Positions 1 through 7,999 of a DNA stretch of 64,000 bases are shown in pieces; the first letter of the stretch is position 1, and each line of letters begins with the position of its first letter. The stretch is taken from positions 3,774,501 to 3,838,500 of the forward strand of contig NZ_CP063401.1 in assembly GCF_021729885.1 (NCBI RefSeq), written 5' to 3'. This DNA is from Devosia sp. SL43. Lineage in GTDB: Bacteria > Pseudomonadota > Alphaproteobacteria > Rhizobiales > Devosiaceae. Under the pieces are notes generated by a model. That model was not told the origin of the DNA and ran no database searches. It saw nothing but the letters and a program-made list of their open reading frames with translations. The position numbers and the translations under genes were made by a program.

Positions 1-886
1 CGACGGCTTCACGGTGCTGCGGCGCGGAAGGTTCACCGGCTCGGGCGATGCCCAATCGGCGACCATTGCCGAGATGAGCCAGATGATGATCGGCGACACC
101 GAGGTGCGCGAGCGCGCCACGCGGCGGGTCCACAACGAAAGCCGCGAAGTGCTCGAGCTGGCGGGCCTGTTTGCCGAAGACAGCGATGGCGGCAATGCCA
201 TCGAGGCGGTCAATCTCAAGGTGCATGCCGGCGAGATCGTCGGCATTGCCGGCGTGTCGGGCAATGGGCAATCGGCCCTGGTTGAAACCCTCGCCGGGCA
301 GCGGCCTTTGAGCGACGGCGCGATCCGTATCCACGGCCAGAACTTCTTTCCCAAGCGCCATGCCTTCGACAAGTTCAAGGTCTTCGGCCTGCCCGAGGAA
401 CCGCTCAAGAATGCGACCGTGCCCAAGATGAGCGTAGCCGAGAACATCGCATTCCGCGCCTTCGACAAGCCGCCCGTCGCCTCGTTCGGCTGGTGGATGT
501 CGCCCGGCCCGATGCGCAAGAAGGCCGAGGACCTGATCGCCCGCTACCGGGTCAAGACCACCTCACCCGACGCGCCGATCGAGACGCTGTCGGGCGGCAA
601 CGTGCAGCGTGCCGTGCTGGCGCGGGAGCTTAGTGGTGATGTCGACGTGCTGATCGTCGCCAATCCCTGCTTCGGGCTGGATTTCGCTTCGGTGTCGGAA
701 ATCCGCAGCCAGATCATGGAACAGCGCAATCGCGGCGCTGCGGTGCTGCTGGTGAGCGAGGACCTCGACGAGATCCTGGAGCTGGCCGACAGGGTTGCGG
801 TGATGAGCGGCGGCACGATCACCTATGTCAGCAAGATCGAGGATACCGACCGGAACACGATCGGCCAGCATATGGCGGGGCATTGA
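1..886 (+). CDS. Sugar/nucleoside-type ABC importer ATPase, C-terminal part (cut by window edge)
   Basis: C-terminal portion of a duplicated ABC ATPase (RbsA/YufO-like architecture) that powers import of a small molecule. The gene is truncated by the left edge: the frame is open from base 2, and the first visible residues, [14 protein letters not shown], look like the end of the first ATPase domain. The second domain begins about 45 residues later. Its P-loop is the degenerate GVSGNGQS (Gln where Walker A has Lys), the signature is [15 protein letters not shown] and the Walker B strand reads [12 protein letters not shown]. This degeneracy is usual for domain two of the family. The stop overlaps the next start (ATGA), so the importer is probably coupled to the hydrolase genes and may bring in their substrate. 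The matching permeases and binding protein lie outside the window. Confidence 0.85.
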   Translation, partial: DGFTVLRRGRFTGSGDAQSATIAEMSQMMIGDTEVRERATRRVHNESREVLELAGLFAEDSDGGNAIEAVNLKVHAGEIVGIAGVSGNGQSALVETLAGQRPLSDGAIRIHGQNFFPKRHAFDKFKVFGLPEEPLKNATVPKMSVAENIAFRAFDKPPVASFGWWMSPGPMRKKAEDLIARYRVKTTSPDAPIETLSGGNVQRAVLARELSGDVDVLIVANPCFGLDFASVSEIRSQIMEQRNRGAAVLLVSEDLDEILELADRVAVMSGGTITYVSKIEDTDRNTIGQHMAGH

Positions 887-1566
887 TGATCCCGGTCCCC
901 GCTCGCCCCTATCCGTTCCAGCTCGACCCCGCCCATACCGCGCTTGTTGTCATCGACATGCAGCGCGATTTCATCGAGCCGGGTGGCTTCGGCGCCAGCC
1001 TCGGCAACAATGTCGCGCTGCTCGAAGCCATTGTCCCGACCACAGCGGCGCTCATCGCCTTGTTTCGCCGCCAGGGCTGGCTCGTCATCCATACGCGCGA
1101 AGCGCACAAGCCCGATCTTTCCGATTGTCCGCCCGCCAAGATCGCTCGCGGCAAGCCCGGCATGCGCATCGGCGAGACCGGCGCCATGGGTCGCATCCTG
1201 ATCGCGGGTGAGCCCGGCAACCAGATCGTCGATGCGCTGGCGCCCGTCGATGGCGAGATCGTCATCGATAAGCCGGGCAAGGGCATGTTCTGGGCCACCG
1301 GCATCCATGAGCGACTGCACGGGCTCGGCATCACCCATCTGGTCTTTGCCGGCGTCACCACTGAGGTCTGCGTACAGACCTCCATGCGCGAAGCCAACGA
1401 CCGCGGCTATGAGTGCCTTCTGGTGGAAGACGCCACCGAAAGTTATTTCCCGGCCTTCAAGGTCGCGACCATCGAGATGATCGCGGCGCAGGGTGGCATT
1501 GTCGGCTGGGTGACGCCGCTGGCCGAACTTGAAGGCGCCGTGCAACTGGAGGCCGCCCATGTCTGA
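883..1566 (+). CDS. Isochorismatase-family cysteine hydrolase, biuret-hydrolase/RutB-like
   Basis: 227-residue cysteine amidohydrolase of the isochorismatase superfamily, probably cytosolic. The Asp-Lys-Cys triad is visible: D24 in [10 protein letters not shown]132 in [13 protein letters not shown] and C162 in [20 protein letters not shown]. The motifs around the Lys and Cys strongly recall biuret amidohydrolase (BiuH) and, less closely, peroxyureidoacrylate hydrolase RutB; that comparison is from memory. The gene overlaps the upstream ABC ATPase and the downstream cyclo-ligase-like gene by 4 and 8 bases. With an AtzH-like gene two positions downstream, a urea- or biuret-like amide is the most reasonable substrate class. 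The exact substrate cannot be read from the sequence. Confidence 0.85.
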   Translation: MMIPVPARPYPFQLDPAHTALVVIDMQRDFIEPGGFGASLGNNVALLEAIVPTTAALIALFRRQGWLVIHTREAHKPDLSDCPPAKIARGKPGMRIGETGAMGRILIAGEPGNQIVDALAPVDGEIVIDKPGKGMFWATGIHERLHGLGITHLVFAGVTTEVCVQTSMREANDRGYECLLVEDATESYFPAFKVATIEMIAAQGGIVGWVTPLAELEGAVQLEAAHV

Positions 1567-2329
1567 ACAGGGCCGCTGGGCCGGGCGCAATCCGGCCAAG
1601 GACATCATCCGCCACGAGATCTGGGCGGCCCTCGAGGATGCCGACGTCAGTGTCGGCCCGGCCTGGAGCATGATCCCCAATTTCGTTGGCGCCGACGTCG
1701 CCGCCTGGCACCTGACGCAGACCGACGCCTGGAAAACGGCCAGGACCGTCAAAACCAATCCCGACCATGCCCAGACGCCCATCCGCATCCGCGCGCTGTA
1801 CGAGGGCAAGACGGTCTATACGCCGGTGCCTTACCTGACCAAAGATTTCCCCTATCTCCGGCTCGATCCCGAGGCGCTCAAGGCCAGGGAGATCTCGTTC
1901 GAACTCGCCGCCACGCCGCAAGGCTTCATGGAGCACGGCGAGCGGCTCGAATTCGAGGCAGTGGCGCCGCTCGATTTCTGCGTTGTCGGCTCTGTCGCGG
2001 TCAGCCGTGCAGGTGGCCGCACCGGCAAGGGCGCGGGCTTTGCTGATCTCGAAACCGCAATCTTCCGCGAGCTGGGCGTGGTCACGGCGACAACGCCGAT
2101 GGCTACCACCATCCATTCGCTCCAGCTGGTAGATGACCACCACATCGTCATCGAAAGCCACGACAGCCCGCTCGATTTCGTCGCCACCGAGAGTGAGTTG
2201 ATCACCACGGGCAACACCATGACCCGCCCCATGGGCGTCGATTGGAGCAAGGTCCGGGCCGACCAGTTCGAGACCATTCCGTTCCTCGGCCGCCTGCGCG
2301 AACGCATGCTGGCAAGGCGGTCGGCATGA
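1559..2329 (+). CDS. 5-formyltetrahydrofolate cyclo-ligase-like family protein
   Basis: 256-residue protein resembling the COG0212-type 5-FCL-like proteins rather than true 5-formyl-THF cyclo-ligase (about 200 residues). Recognisable blocks are [20 protein letters not shown], the [18 protein letters not shown] segment and the C-terminal glycine-rich [13 protein letters not shown] that in this fold lines the nucleotide pocket. The ATG at 1559 sits inside the end of the hydrolase gene (ATGTCTGA), so translation is probably coupled. The stop overlaps the next ATG by four bases. Its role in an amide-hydrolysis operon is unclear; family members have been linked to folate and thiamin metabolism. 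The fold is fairly sure, the reaction is not. Confidence 0.7.
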   Translation: MSEQGRWAGRNPAKDIIRHEIWAALEDADVSVGPAWSMIPNFVGADVAAWHLTQTDAWKTARTVKTNPDHAQTPIRIRALYEGKTVYTPVPYLTKDFPYLRLDPEALKAREISFELAATPQGFMEHGERLEFEAVAPLDFCVVGSVAVSRAGGRTGKGAGFADLETAIFRELGVVTATTPMATTIHSLQLVDDHHIVIESHDSPLDFVATESELITTGNTMTRPMGVDWSKVRADQFETIPFLGRLRERMLARRSA

Positions 2330-2703
2330 TCCTCAACGATCCCGCCGTCGTCGCCGAAGTCCGTGACGCGTTCGAACGCTATGAGCGCGCATTGCTGGCC
2401 AATGATGCGGCGGTGCTCGATGCTATGTTCGTGCAGCGCGCCGACACCGTGCGCTATGGCGTCGCCGAGCTGCAATACGGCATCGACGAGATCCGCGCCT
2501 TCCGGGCCATGCAGCGCCCATTCACGCGGACGCTCGACCGGCTCACCATCGTCACCTATGGCAGCGATGTTGCAACGGCCTCGACCCTGTTCTATCGGGA
2601 AGACTTTCCCGGCCAGGTCGGGCGGCAACAGCAGACCTGGCTGCGAACCGACGCCGGCTGGTGCGTGGCTGCTGCCCATGTCAGCATGATGCCCAGGCCC
2701 TGA
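2326..2703 (+). CDS. AtzH-like / NTF2-like small protein
   Basis: 125-residue protein of the SnoaL/NTF2-like fold and apparently the AtzH (DUF3225) family: an N-terminal helix pair (VAEVRDAFERYERALLANDA), the MFVQRADTVRYGVAE turn, the GIDEIRAFRAMQRPF segment and a C-terminal strand set ending WLRTDAGWCVAAAHVSMM. The ATG at 2326 overlaps the previous stop (ATGA). AtzH family genes are typically found beside amidases and biuret/cyanurate hydrolases. The AtzE amidase and AtzG partners are not seen in the window, so if this is a true AtzH it works with a partner outside it or with the upstream hydrolase. No catalytic residue can be assigned. Confidence 0.72.
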   Translation: MILNDPAVVAEVRDAFERYERALLANDAAVLDAMFVQRADTVRYGVAELQYGIDEIRAFRAMQRPFTRTLDRLTIVTYGSDVATASTLFYREDFPGQVGRQQQTWLRTDAGWCVAAAHVSMMPRP

Positions 2704-2724
2704 ATCGCAGAAAGACCAAAGAGC

Positions 2725-3399
2725 GTGCTCAAGCGCCCCCGTACATCGTCCGAGGATATCAGGCAGCAGCTGGCAGCCCGCATCATCAGCGGCGAACTGG
2801 CCCCGGCGACGCCGCTCGACGAGACCAGCCTCGCCACCGAATTTTCCGTGTCGCGGACGCCTATCCGCGAAGCGCTGCGCCTGCTGGCCGCGAGCGGCCT
2901 CATCGACCAGAAGCCGCATGCCCAGGCGCTGGTCGCCAAGCCCGACGACACAACCCTCGCCGGCATGTTCGAGGTCATGGGCCATCTCGAGGCGCTGTGT
3001 GCGGGGTTGAGTGCGGTCGCCATGACCGCGCCGGAGCGGGATGCGCTGGACCGGCACCATGCCGCGATGGCGGCGCTTGTCCGCGCCGGCAATGCGGAGG
3101 ACTACAGCGTCGCCAATGATGTCTTCCACAGTGCGATCTACGACGGCGCCCACAATGGCTATCTTGCCGAACTGACCCGCTCCACCCGCCAGCGCTTGCA
3201 GCCGTTTCGCCGCGCCCAGTTCGGCGTCCTGCCCCGCCTTCGCCGCTCGCACGAGGAGCATGGCGAAATCGTAGAGTCCATCCTGCGCGGTGACCGCAAC
3301 GGTGCCGAAGCAGCCATGCGCGCCCACATCGCCATCGTCGAAGGCGTATCCAGACGGCTTGTCCAGACCAGTCGAAACGCGCTCGATCAGTCCGCGTAA
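2725..3399 (+). CDS. GntR-family (FCD) transcriptional regulator
   Basis: 224-residue regulator with an N-terminal winged helix (residues about 8-70: DIRQQLAARIISGEL, then LATEFSVSRTPIREALRLL) and a C-terminal all-helical FCD effector domain (about 80-210), where N-DVFHSAIYDGAHN and R-x-SHEEHGEIVESIL carry typical metal/ligand-binding His residues. Translation probably starts at the GTG at 2725, 21 bases after the AtzH-like gene, with an AAAGA stretch just upstream. Being the last gene of the hydrolase operon, it probably regulates that operon in response to the imported compound or its product. It is followed by a hairpin and then by the oppositely oriented secretion-cargo gene. Confidence 0.85.
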   Translation: MLKRPRTSSEDIRQQLAARIISGELAPATPLDETSLATEFSVSRTPIREALRLLAASGLIDQKPHAQALVAKPDDTTLAGMFEVMGHLEALCAGLSAVAMTAPERDALDRHHAAMAALVRAGNAEDYSVANDVFHSAIYDGAHNGYLAELTRSTRQRLQPFRRAQFGVLPRLRRSHEEHGEIVESILRGDRNGAEAAMRAHIAIVEGVSRRLVQTSRNALDQSA

Positions 3400-3419
3400 G
3401 CGGGGCAGGGCGCCCCGCT
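3399..3419. terminator. Hairpin between convergent genes
   Basis: Perfect 8-bp stem AGCGGGGC / GCCCCGCT with a 5-base loop (AGGGC), lying exactly in the 18-base gap between the GntR stop and the stop of the converging large gene. There is no clear T-tract on either side, so it is a likely but not classical bidirectional terminator. Confidence 0.55.
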
Positions 3420-6400
3420 AGACCTGCCCAAGCCCCGAAATGTCGACTTCGCGATCGTCGAACACCAGTTTCTCGAAGCCGGTCAGAATGTCGAAGGCAT
3501 TGTCTCCAGCGTTGTGCCAGACCACCACGCCCTTGCCGTCCGCCGTCTTGCCCCAGCCGTAGTCGGTGGAGAGCGCATCGATGATGAAGCGGTCGGCAGT
3601 GCCTTTGCCCGCCAGATATTGGGTGCTCTCGGGGTCGTCGATCATGTCGGAGCCACCCGTGCCCAGGATCGAGGCGACCGACACCGACTTGTTGGTGAAG
3701 CGCAACTCCTCGAAATTGAACAGCACGTCGAAACCCTTGCTGTCCCAAATAACGATGCCCTTGCCATCCTGCGTTGGCCCCCAGCTATAGGTGCTGGAAT
3801 TGCCGCCCAGGACGAACACGTCCGTGCCATCGCCAGCATCGATATTCTGGTTGGCGGTGGTATTCTGATAGAGCGTTTCGGCACCCGGCTTGGCGCCGAT
3901 CGTCAGCTTGAACTCGTCGCTGGCACTGAGGCCCGAGGGGTCATTCGCCGTGACCTTGATGGTGAGCGACCCCACCTGCGCATCGGCAGGGATGCCGCTG
4001 AACAGGCCCGTCGCGGCGTTGAATTTGAGCCAGGTGGGCAATGCCGTGCCGTCGGCCAGCGTCGCCGAGAGGGTCAGCGTCGAATTGTCGACATCGACGA
4101 AGGTCGCGGAGGGCAGGGCGAAACTGAACTCCGCACCCGACTGGCCGGTCTGGTCGACAATGGCCTGGCTCAGCCTGGGCGCATCGTTGACTGCGGTTAT
4201 GGTCAGATCGAAACTGTCCGTCACCAGTCCGCCCTTGCCGTCGCTCGCCGTCACCTCAACAGCCAGCTTGCCGACATCGGCATCGTTTGGAGTGCCCGAG
4301 AACGTGCGGGTGGCTGCATCGAATTTGAGCCATGTCGGTAGCGCTGTGCCGGCCGCCGTCCTGGCGGCCAGCGTGATAGCGTCGCCATTGGCATCGGTGA
4401 AGGTATTGGCCGGCAGGGTGAAGGTGAACTGCGCCTCCTCGGCCGTAACTTTGTCGACGATGGGATTGGCCACGATCGGCGCGACATTGGGCCCGGTCAC
4501 GTTGACGACGAACTCGTCGCTGGCGCTGCCGCCATTGCGGTCGTTGGCCGAAACCTTAAGCGTCAGCGGTGCGGCGCTGGCTGGCGCCGTGCCGCTGAGG
4601 GTACGACCATTGTCGCTGACGGTGATCCAGCTGGGCAGCGCCGAGCCGTCCGCCAGCGTGACGAAGAACAGCATCGGATCGTTATCCGCGTCGGTAAAGG
4701 TCTGGCTCAGCGAGATCGAGAAGGCCTGGCCCGGCGCAAAGGTCTGGTCCGCCACTGGATTGGTCACAACAGGCGGGTTGTTGGCCGCCATGGCGATGTC
4801 GAAGACGTCGGAGGCGGTGCCGCCCTTGCCGTCCGATGCCGTGACTTTCACCGAGACGGTGTTGAACTGGGGCGGCTGGCCACGGAACAAGCCATTGGCG
4901 GCATCGAATGTCAGCCAGCTCGGCAATGCGGTGCCATCTGCCTGCGTCGCGGTATAGGTCAGCGTATCGCCATTGGCGTCGGTAAACGTGCCGGCGGGGA
5001 TGGCGTATGTGAACACCATGCCCGCCCCCGAGGCGGGAACCGAGTAGTCGGCAATGGGCTTGGCCAGCACAGGCGCCGCATTGGCCGGCGGCGTGCCGGT
5101 CAGGTAGACCGTCTTGTCGGTGAAGACGAGCTGATCGAAGGCGGTCAGCACGTCATAGGTGTCGTCAGTCGCCGAAACCGTCCAGATGACCAGGCTCTTG
5201 CCATCTGCCGTGTTGCCCCAGGCATAGTCGGTGGATGTGCCGTTGATGATGAAGCGGTCGGCAGTCGTCTTGCCGGTCAGGGTCTGGATCGTGTCGGCGA
5301 TATCCAGATAGTCCGGACCTTCCGGCGCAGCCGCCTTGAGGTCGACCGTCTTGTCGGAGAAGCGCAGCTTCTCGAAGCCTGTTAGCACATCGTAGGTGTT
5401 GTCGGTGGCCGAGCGCGTCCACACCACGATGCTCTGGCCGTCCTCGGTCGCGCCCCACTGATAGAGGCTGGAAGAGCCGGCATAGCGGAACACATCATTG
5501 GTGGTGGCGCCGGTGAGGAACTGGTTCTGGCTGGCCACATCGTTGACCACCGTTTCGGCGGCGGTGTTGACTGTCAGCACGAAGTCGTCGCTGACTGCGG
5601 CGCCCTTGGGGTCGGTTGCCGTCACGCGGAACGTAAAGGTGCCGCTGACACCTGATGGCGGCGTGCCCGAGAACGTGCCAGTCTGGGCGTTGAACGCTAC
5701 CCAGCTTGGGAGCCCCTGGCCGTTGGCCTGCGCCGCGACGAGGCTTAGCGCATCATTGTCGGCATCGGCGAAGGTGCCTGCCGGCAGCTTGTAGCTCCAG
5801 TTGACGCCCACCGTGGCCCCTTGATCTGCGGCAGGTGTAGCAACGATCGGCGCCTGATTGGTCGCCGTGCCGCCAATGGTCAGTCGGAACACGTCATTGA
5901 CCGTCGCCCCATCCGGATCGACGGCAGTGACGCGGATATCGATCGGTCCGGTCTGTCCGGCAGGCGGTGTACCGGCGAAGGTGCGGGTGGCGGCGTTGAA
6001 GGTCAGCCAGCTCGGTAGGGCCTGACCGCTGGGCAGGCTTGCCGCCAGTTCCAGGCTGTCGCCATCCGGGTCGGAGAAGGCTGTGGCCGGGATCGTGATC
6101 GACAGCGCGGTGCCGACCGTGCCTGTCGTATCGGCAATCGCATTGGCCACGACGGGCGCGCGGTTCGGCACGGCGTTGGGATCGGTGATCTCGAGGCGGA
6201 CGATCTTGTTGCCGGTAATGTCGGAATAATAGACGTAGCCGTCCGGGCCCTCGACAAAGCTCACGGCGTGATAGGTGCCGATATTGGTGACGTACTGCAT
6301 CTTGGTGCGGTCGTTGACGTCGACCGTGAAGATGTCGCCATCGACGATGTCGGAGAAGAAATAGTCGCCCTTGAATATCTCGGGATACTTGTCGCCATCA

Positions 6401-7857
6401 TAGACCGACGTGCCGCCCACGATGGCGGACATCTGGTAGCCCGGATCGCTGCCCGTATGCGAGAACGCGCGGAAAGCTGGCGTTACAACGATCGTGCCAT
6501 TGGCCACATTGGTATAGAACAGGCTGGCGCCCGGCATGGTCTGGTAGCCCGGCGTCTTGTTGATCTCGCCATTGTCGGCGCCCTCGTAGTAGGGCCAGCC
6601 GTAATTGGCGCCCTTGCCACCCGAATTGATCTCTTCCCAGGAGTACCAGCCGGTCTCCGAGATCATAATGCGGCCATCGTCGGTGAAGGTCATCGCATAG
6701 GGATTACGCAGGCCCATCTGCCAGACCTTGGAGGCGTTGGCGTCGAGGTTGGCAGTGGCATAGGGATTGTCGGCAAATCCGTCGCCGGTGATCGGATCGA
6801 TCCGCAGGATCTTGCCCGACAGGCTGTTGACGTTCTGCACCGAAGCCGTGCGTGGGTCGGCATAGTTGTAGGACGTACCGTCGCCGGTCGAGACATAGAG
6901 CGCCCCGTCGGGTCCGAAGGCGATGGCGCCACCGGCATGGGAGCGCGAGTCGACCTTGATATAGTCCTGCTTGTAGGTGCCGTCGGCATTGACGTCCGAA
7001 GCGCGCTTGTCGGAGTGAATGGGGTCGGTGTAGTCGAGCGCGCCGCCGCCCGAGATATCGTTGAGCGAGGTGCCCGCGCCACCCAGCATGACAGTCTCGC
7101 TGCCCGGCCTGATGGTGGGCACGGCACCCGACATGTCGAGCTCGTAGCGCACCAGGTGGGCATAGCGGTTGCCCAGGTTGTCGGCGCTTGCCGCGCCCGA
7201 CGCTTTCACGTCGGCCGGATCGACCACGTAATAGGCGTAGAGATAGGGATTGTTCTCGAGATCGGGATGCAACGCGATGTCGAGCAGGCCGCGATCGGCA
7301 TCGGAGTTGACCTTGCCGGTGATGTCGAGCAGCGTCGAGACCATCGTGCCGGTATCGAAATTGACGATCTTGATGCGGCCTTCCTTCTCGGAGACCAGCG
7401 CCAGGTTGGTGTCCTCGATCCACTCGATCTGCATAGGACCGTCAAGACCCGTAACCGCATCGACAGTCTTGACCGTGTACGGCGAGGTCTGCGGCGGATT
7501 GCTCGGCTCGACTACGGGATTTTCGTCGTCGAGGATCGACACCAGCGTGGTGCGTGGAAACAGCAGCGTACCGCTGTCGACGTTGATCAGCGACACGTTA
7601 AACTTCTCGGTGGTTTCACCCAGGCTATCATTGAGAATGGGGATACGGATCGTCGTGCTGGTCGCGCCGGCGGCGATCACCGCGCTGCCGCTCATGGCGG
7701 TATAATCCAGACCGGGGGTCGCACCATCCGGGTTGGTCGCGTAGGAGACCGCCACGGCGCCGGATGTGTCGCCATCACGCTTGATGGTGATCGTAACGAA
7801 GCCTTCGCGCTCGCCGACGCTGTATTCGTTGGCGCCTAGATAGATCGTGCCAGTCAT
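3418..7857 (-). CDS. Giant type I-secreted PQQ-type sugar dehydrogenase with Calx-beta and Ig/cadherin-like domains
   Basis: 1479-residue multidomain protein, probably exported. Residues 1-112 form a Calx-beta domain (ends VSILDDE). About 125-560 is a glucose/sorbosone (PQQ-type aldose) dehydrogenase beta-propeller: GLLDIALHPDLENNPYLYAYY-like motif near 190, HAGGAIAFGPDGALYVSTGDG-like motif near 307, LSGKILRIDPITGDG near 346, and MGLRNPYAMTF near 381. Two Ig/cadherin-like (He_PIG) domains (567-663, 668-764) follow, each with FxDxDxDxL and LPSWL(T/A)F blocks; then two copies of a novel-looking module (767-921), four more Ig-like domains (927-1321) and two more module copies (1327-1479). There is no N-terminal signal peptide and no classical GGxGxDxUx array, yet the adaptor and ATPase of a type I system sit directly upstream, which makes it the likely cargo. 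GGAGG lies 6 bases before the ATG. The sugar substrate is unknown; PQQ dependence is inferred from the family. Confidence 0.85.
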   Translation of the reverse strand: MTGTIYLGANEYSVGEREGFVTITIKRDGDTSGAVAVSYATNPDGATPGLDYTAMSGSAVIAAGATSTTIRIPILNDSLGETTEKFNVSLINVDSGTLLFPRTTLVSILDDENPVVEPSNPPQTSPYTVKTVDAVTGLDGPMQIEWIEDTNLALVSEKEGRIKIVNFDTGTMVSTLLDITGKVNSDADRGLLDIALHPDLENNPYLYAYYVVDPADVKASGAASADNLGNRYAHLVRYELDMSGAVPTIRPGSETVMLGGAGTSLNDISGGGALDYTDPIHSDKRASDVNADGTYKQDYIKVDSRSHAGGAIAFGPDGALYVSTGDGTSYNYADPRTASVQNVNSLSGKILRIDPITGDGFADNPYATANLDANASKVWQMGLRNPYAMTFTDDGRIMISETGWYSWEEINSGGKGANYGWPYYEGADNGEINKTPGYQTMPGASLFYTNVANGTIVVTPAFRAFSHTGSDPGYQMSAIVGGTSVYDGDKYPEIFKGDYFFSDIVDGDIFTVDVNDRTKMQYVTNIGTYHAVSFVEGPDGYVYYSDITGNKIVRLEITDPNAVPNRAPVVANAIADTTGTVGTALSITIPATAFSDPDGDSLELAASLPSGQALPSWLTFNAATRTFAGTPPAGQTGPIDIRVTAVDPDGATVNDVFRLTIGGTATNQAPIVATPAADQGATVGVNWSYKLPAGTFADADNDALSLVAAQANGQGLPSWVAFNAQTGTFSGTPPSGVSGTFTFRVTATDPKGAAVSDDFVLTVNTAAETVVNDVASQNQFLTGATTNDVFRYAGSSSLYQWGATEDGQSIVVWTRSATDNTYDVLTGFEKLRFSDKTVDLKAAAPEGPDYLDIADTIQTLTGKTTADRFIINGTSTDYAWGNTADGKSLVIWTVSATDDTYDVLTAFDQLVFTDKTVYLTGTPPANAAPVLAKPIADYSVPASGAGMVFTYAIPAGTFTDANGDTLTYTATQADGTALPSWLTFDAANGLFRGQPPQFNTVSVKVTASDGKGGTASDVFDIAMAANNPPVVTNPVADQTFAPGQAFSISLSQTFTDADNDPMLFFVTLADGSALPSWITVSDNGRTLSGTAPASAAPLTLKVSANDRNGGSASDEFVVNVTGPNVAPIVANPIVDKVTAEEAQFTFTLPANTFTDANGDAITLAARTAAGTALPTWLKFDAATRTFSGTPNDADVGKLAVEVTASDGKGGLVTDSFDLTITAVNDAPRLSQAIVDQTGQSGAEFSFALPSATFVDVDNSTLTLSATLADGTALPTWLKFNAATGLFSGIPADAQVGSLTIKVTANDPSGLSASDEFKLTIGAKPGAETLYQNTTANQNIDAGDGTDVFVLGGNSSTYSWGPTQDGKGIVIWDSKGFDVLFNFEELRFTNKSVSVASILGTGGSDMIDDPESTQYLAGKGTADRFIIDALSTDYGWGKTADGKGVVVWHNAGDNAFDILTGFEKLVFDDREVDISGLGQV
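3421..3879 (-). repeat. C-terminal tandem pair of WG-TxDGK-FEkLxF modules
   Basis: Protein-level repeat covering residues 1327-1397 and 1401-1479 of the large exported protein. Each copy follows the order GT(D/A)xF(V/I)(L/I), STY(S/G)WG, TxDGKG(I/V)V(I/V)W, FD(V/I)L, F(E)(E/K)LxF, then a (S/D)V closing strand. The last copy forms the extreme C terminus, where type I secretion signals reside. Confidence 0.75.
5095..5559 (-). repeat. Internal tandem pair of WG-TxDGK-FEkLxF modules
   Basis: Residues 767-841 and 846-921 of the large exported protein, homologous to the C-terminal pair. Copy 2 here and the last C-terminal copy share TADRFII, STDY-WG and TADGK almost unchanged, and their DNA contains the same 20-base stretch ATGATGAAGCGGTCGGCAGT (+ strand, near 3581 and 5249), so a duplication of the pair is likely. 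Confidence 0.75.
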
Positions 7858-7957
7858 CCCTGCCTCCGCTGCGATCTACAGGAAATCCCGTAGTACGAAC
7901 ATTTTAGTCAGGAGATTTACGCGCACTTCGTCGGAGACGCTAACGCATCCGCAAGTA

Positions 7958-7993
7958 ATCAATTGGTAACCATAATAGACTTGGTTAATTGAT
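7958..7993. promoter_or_regulatory. AT-rich interrupted dyad between hlyD-like gene and cargo gene
   Basis: ATCAAT-TGG-TAACC, then a loop of about 11 bases, then GGTTA-ATTGAT. It starts just after the adaptor stop and lies about 100 bases before the cargo start. It is the most AT-rich spot in this GC-rich region. It could be an operator, part of a separate cargo promoter, or an mRNA processing hairpin; there is no T-tract. Confidence 0.4.
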
Positions 7994-7999
7994 GGTGCT

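Noticed and set aside
6268..7839. 523-codon open frame on the plus strand opposite the PQQ dehydrogenase part
   Set aside because: A shadow of the minus-strand gene in GC-rich DNA: no family motif, Arg/Asp/Val/Gly-rich composition typical of antisense frames, and the minus-strand reading is a clear known domain.
3418..7857. Classical RTX nonapeptide array in the secreted protein
   Set aside because: I looked for tandem GGxGxDxUx and found only isolated GDGTD and GTGGSD fragments; the C-terminal repeats are a different module.
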